Shown here piece after piece: positions 6,158-6,320 of a DNA stretch of 6,320 nt. Below the pieces are notes generated by a model that did no database searches, had not been told where the DNA came from, and was given only the letters and a program-made list of their open reading frames with translations. A program made the position numbers and the translations under genes. The DNA is from Pseudomonadota bacterium. Lineage in GTDB: Bacteria; Pseudomonadota; Alphaproteobacteria; Sphingomonadales; Sphingomonadaceae. The DNA is taken from contig JAEWJQ010000108.1 in NCBI GenBank assembly GCA_023386515.1, forward strand, positions 1 to 6,320, in the 5' to 3' direction. Each line of letters begins with the position of its first letter. The stretch's first letter is position 1.

Positions 6158-6182
6158 AACGGGTGCGGCGGCGCTATGTTGC
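6158..6182 (-). promoter_or_regulatory. Candidate EcfG-type (general stress) promoter
   Basis: On the minus strand GCAAC (6182-6178) and CGTT (6161-6158) are separated by 16 bases. The alphaproteobacterial general-stress sigma factor EcfG recognises GGAAC-N16/17-CGTT, so there is one mismatch in the -35. Transcription would start near 6150 and give a leader of about 30 nt containing the ribosome binding site. The E. coli relative poxB is controlled by the stationary-phase sigma factor RpoS, which makes stress control plausible. A short motif with one mismatch can arise by chance. No better sigma-70 promoter was seen; TTGTCA at 6188-6183 lacks a -10 at the right spacing. Confidence 0.33.
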
Positions 6183-6320
6183 GTGACAAAGGCGACAGCA
6201 GTCCGCCAACGCGGCTCGCCGCGCCGCAGCGGCGGCTCGTCGCAGGGGCGCGGCGCCATGGTATCGCCCGCCCGGTGAGCGGATAAGGATCGCCCCGTCC
6301 TTCCTCGCATGGGCTAGTAT
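6183..6320. other. Upstream region without a recognised gene
   Basis: No supported gene is seen in these 138 bases. Plus-strand starts at 6259, 6275 and 6309 hit stops within a few codons. A minus-strand frame across the region has only Arg/Pro/Ala-rich composition. A near-perfect direct repeat GCGGCTCGCCGC / GCGGCTCGTCGC occurs at 6211-6222 and 6232-6243. A weak inverted repeat AAGGA...TCCTT lies at 6285-6302. The region is probably the outer part of the TPP enzyme promoter and the end of an unseen neighbour's intergenic space. Confidence 0.45.

Noticed and set aside
6211..6243. Direct repeat GCGGCTCGCCGC / GCGGCTCGTCGC
   Set aside because: Short and made of GC-rich triplets common in this genome; no target-site or mobile-element context.
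4299..6278. 659-codon open frame on the plus strand
   Set aside because: It lies wholly antisense to the TPP enzyme gene, is rich in Arg, His, Asp and Ala, and has no recognisable motif. This is the usual antisense shadow of a high-GC gene.
1..6320. CRISPR array, tRNA/rRNA, insertion sequence, phage or toxin-antitoxin genes
   Set aside because: No regularly spaced repeats, cloverleaf-like sequence, transposase or integrase motifs, or defence-gene motifs were seen on either strand.

Overview
The window is ordinary chromosomal DNA from a high-GC alphaproteobacterium, most likely a sphingomonad (Sphingomonadales). The support is strong G/C bias at third codon positions and protein sequences that resemble sphingomonad versions of each family. 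There is no sign of phage, plasmid, insertion sequence, CRISPR, tRNA or rRNA. Five protein genes are supported, and they pack tightly.

Left part (1-1565, minus strand): a gene for a short zinc-finger protein of the CHCC / NDUFS6-like type is followed 36 nt later by the peptidase gene tldD, which runs off the left edge. The two are probably one transcription unit, reading leftward.

Middle (1566-4261): a 115-nt divergent intergenic region carries a 14-bp imperfect tandem repeat. It separates that unit from a rightward pair: an ABC-2-type transporter ATPase and nadB (L-aspartate oxidase, first step of de novo NAD synthesis). The 52-nt gap between the pair is the most interesting piece of the window. 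The nadB Shine-Dalgarno can be drawn in an 8-bp stem. An 18-codon ORF overlaps both the ATPase stop codon and the nadB GTG start. Together these suggest translational coupling.

Right part (4262-6320): a short convergent gap with two hairpins separates nadB from a leftward gene for a PoxB-like, thiamine-pyrophosphate-dependent enzyme of 599 residues. That gene has a good ribosome binding site and, farther upstream, a candidate general-stress (EcfG-type) promoter. The last ~140 bases show no gene.

The functions are mostly housekeeping: protein quality control, export, NAD synthesis and probably pyruvate oxidation. I did not find a convincing undescribed multi-gene system. The hunt items are regulatory structures and family peculiarities, all read by eye without alignment or folding software.
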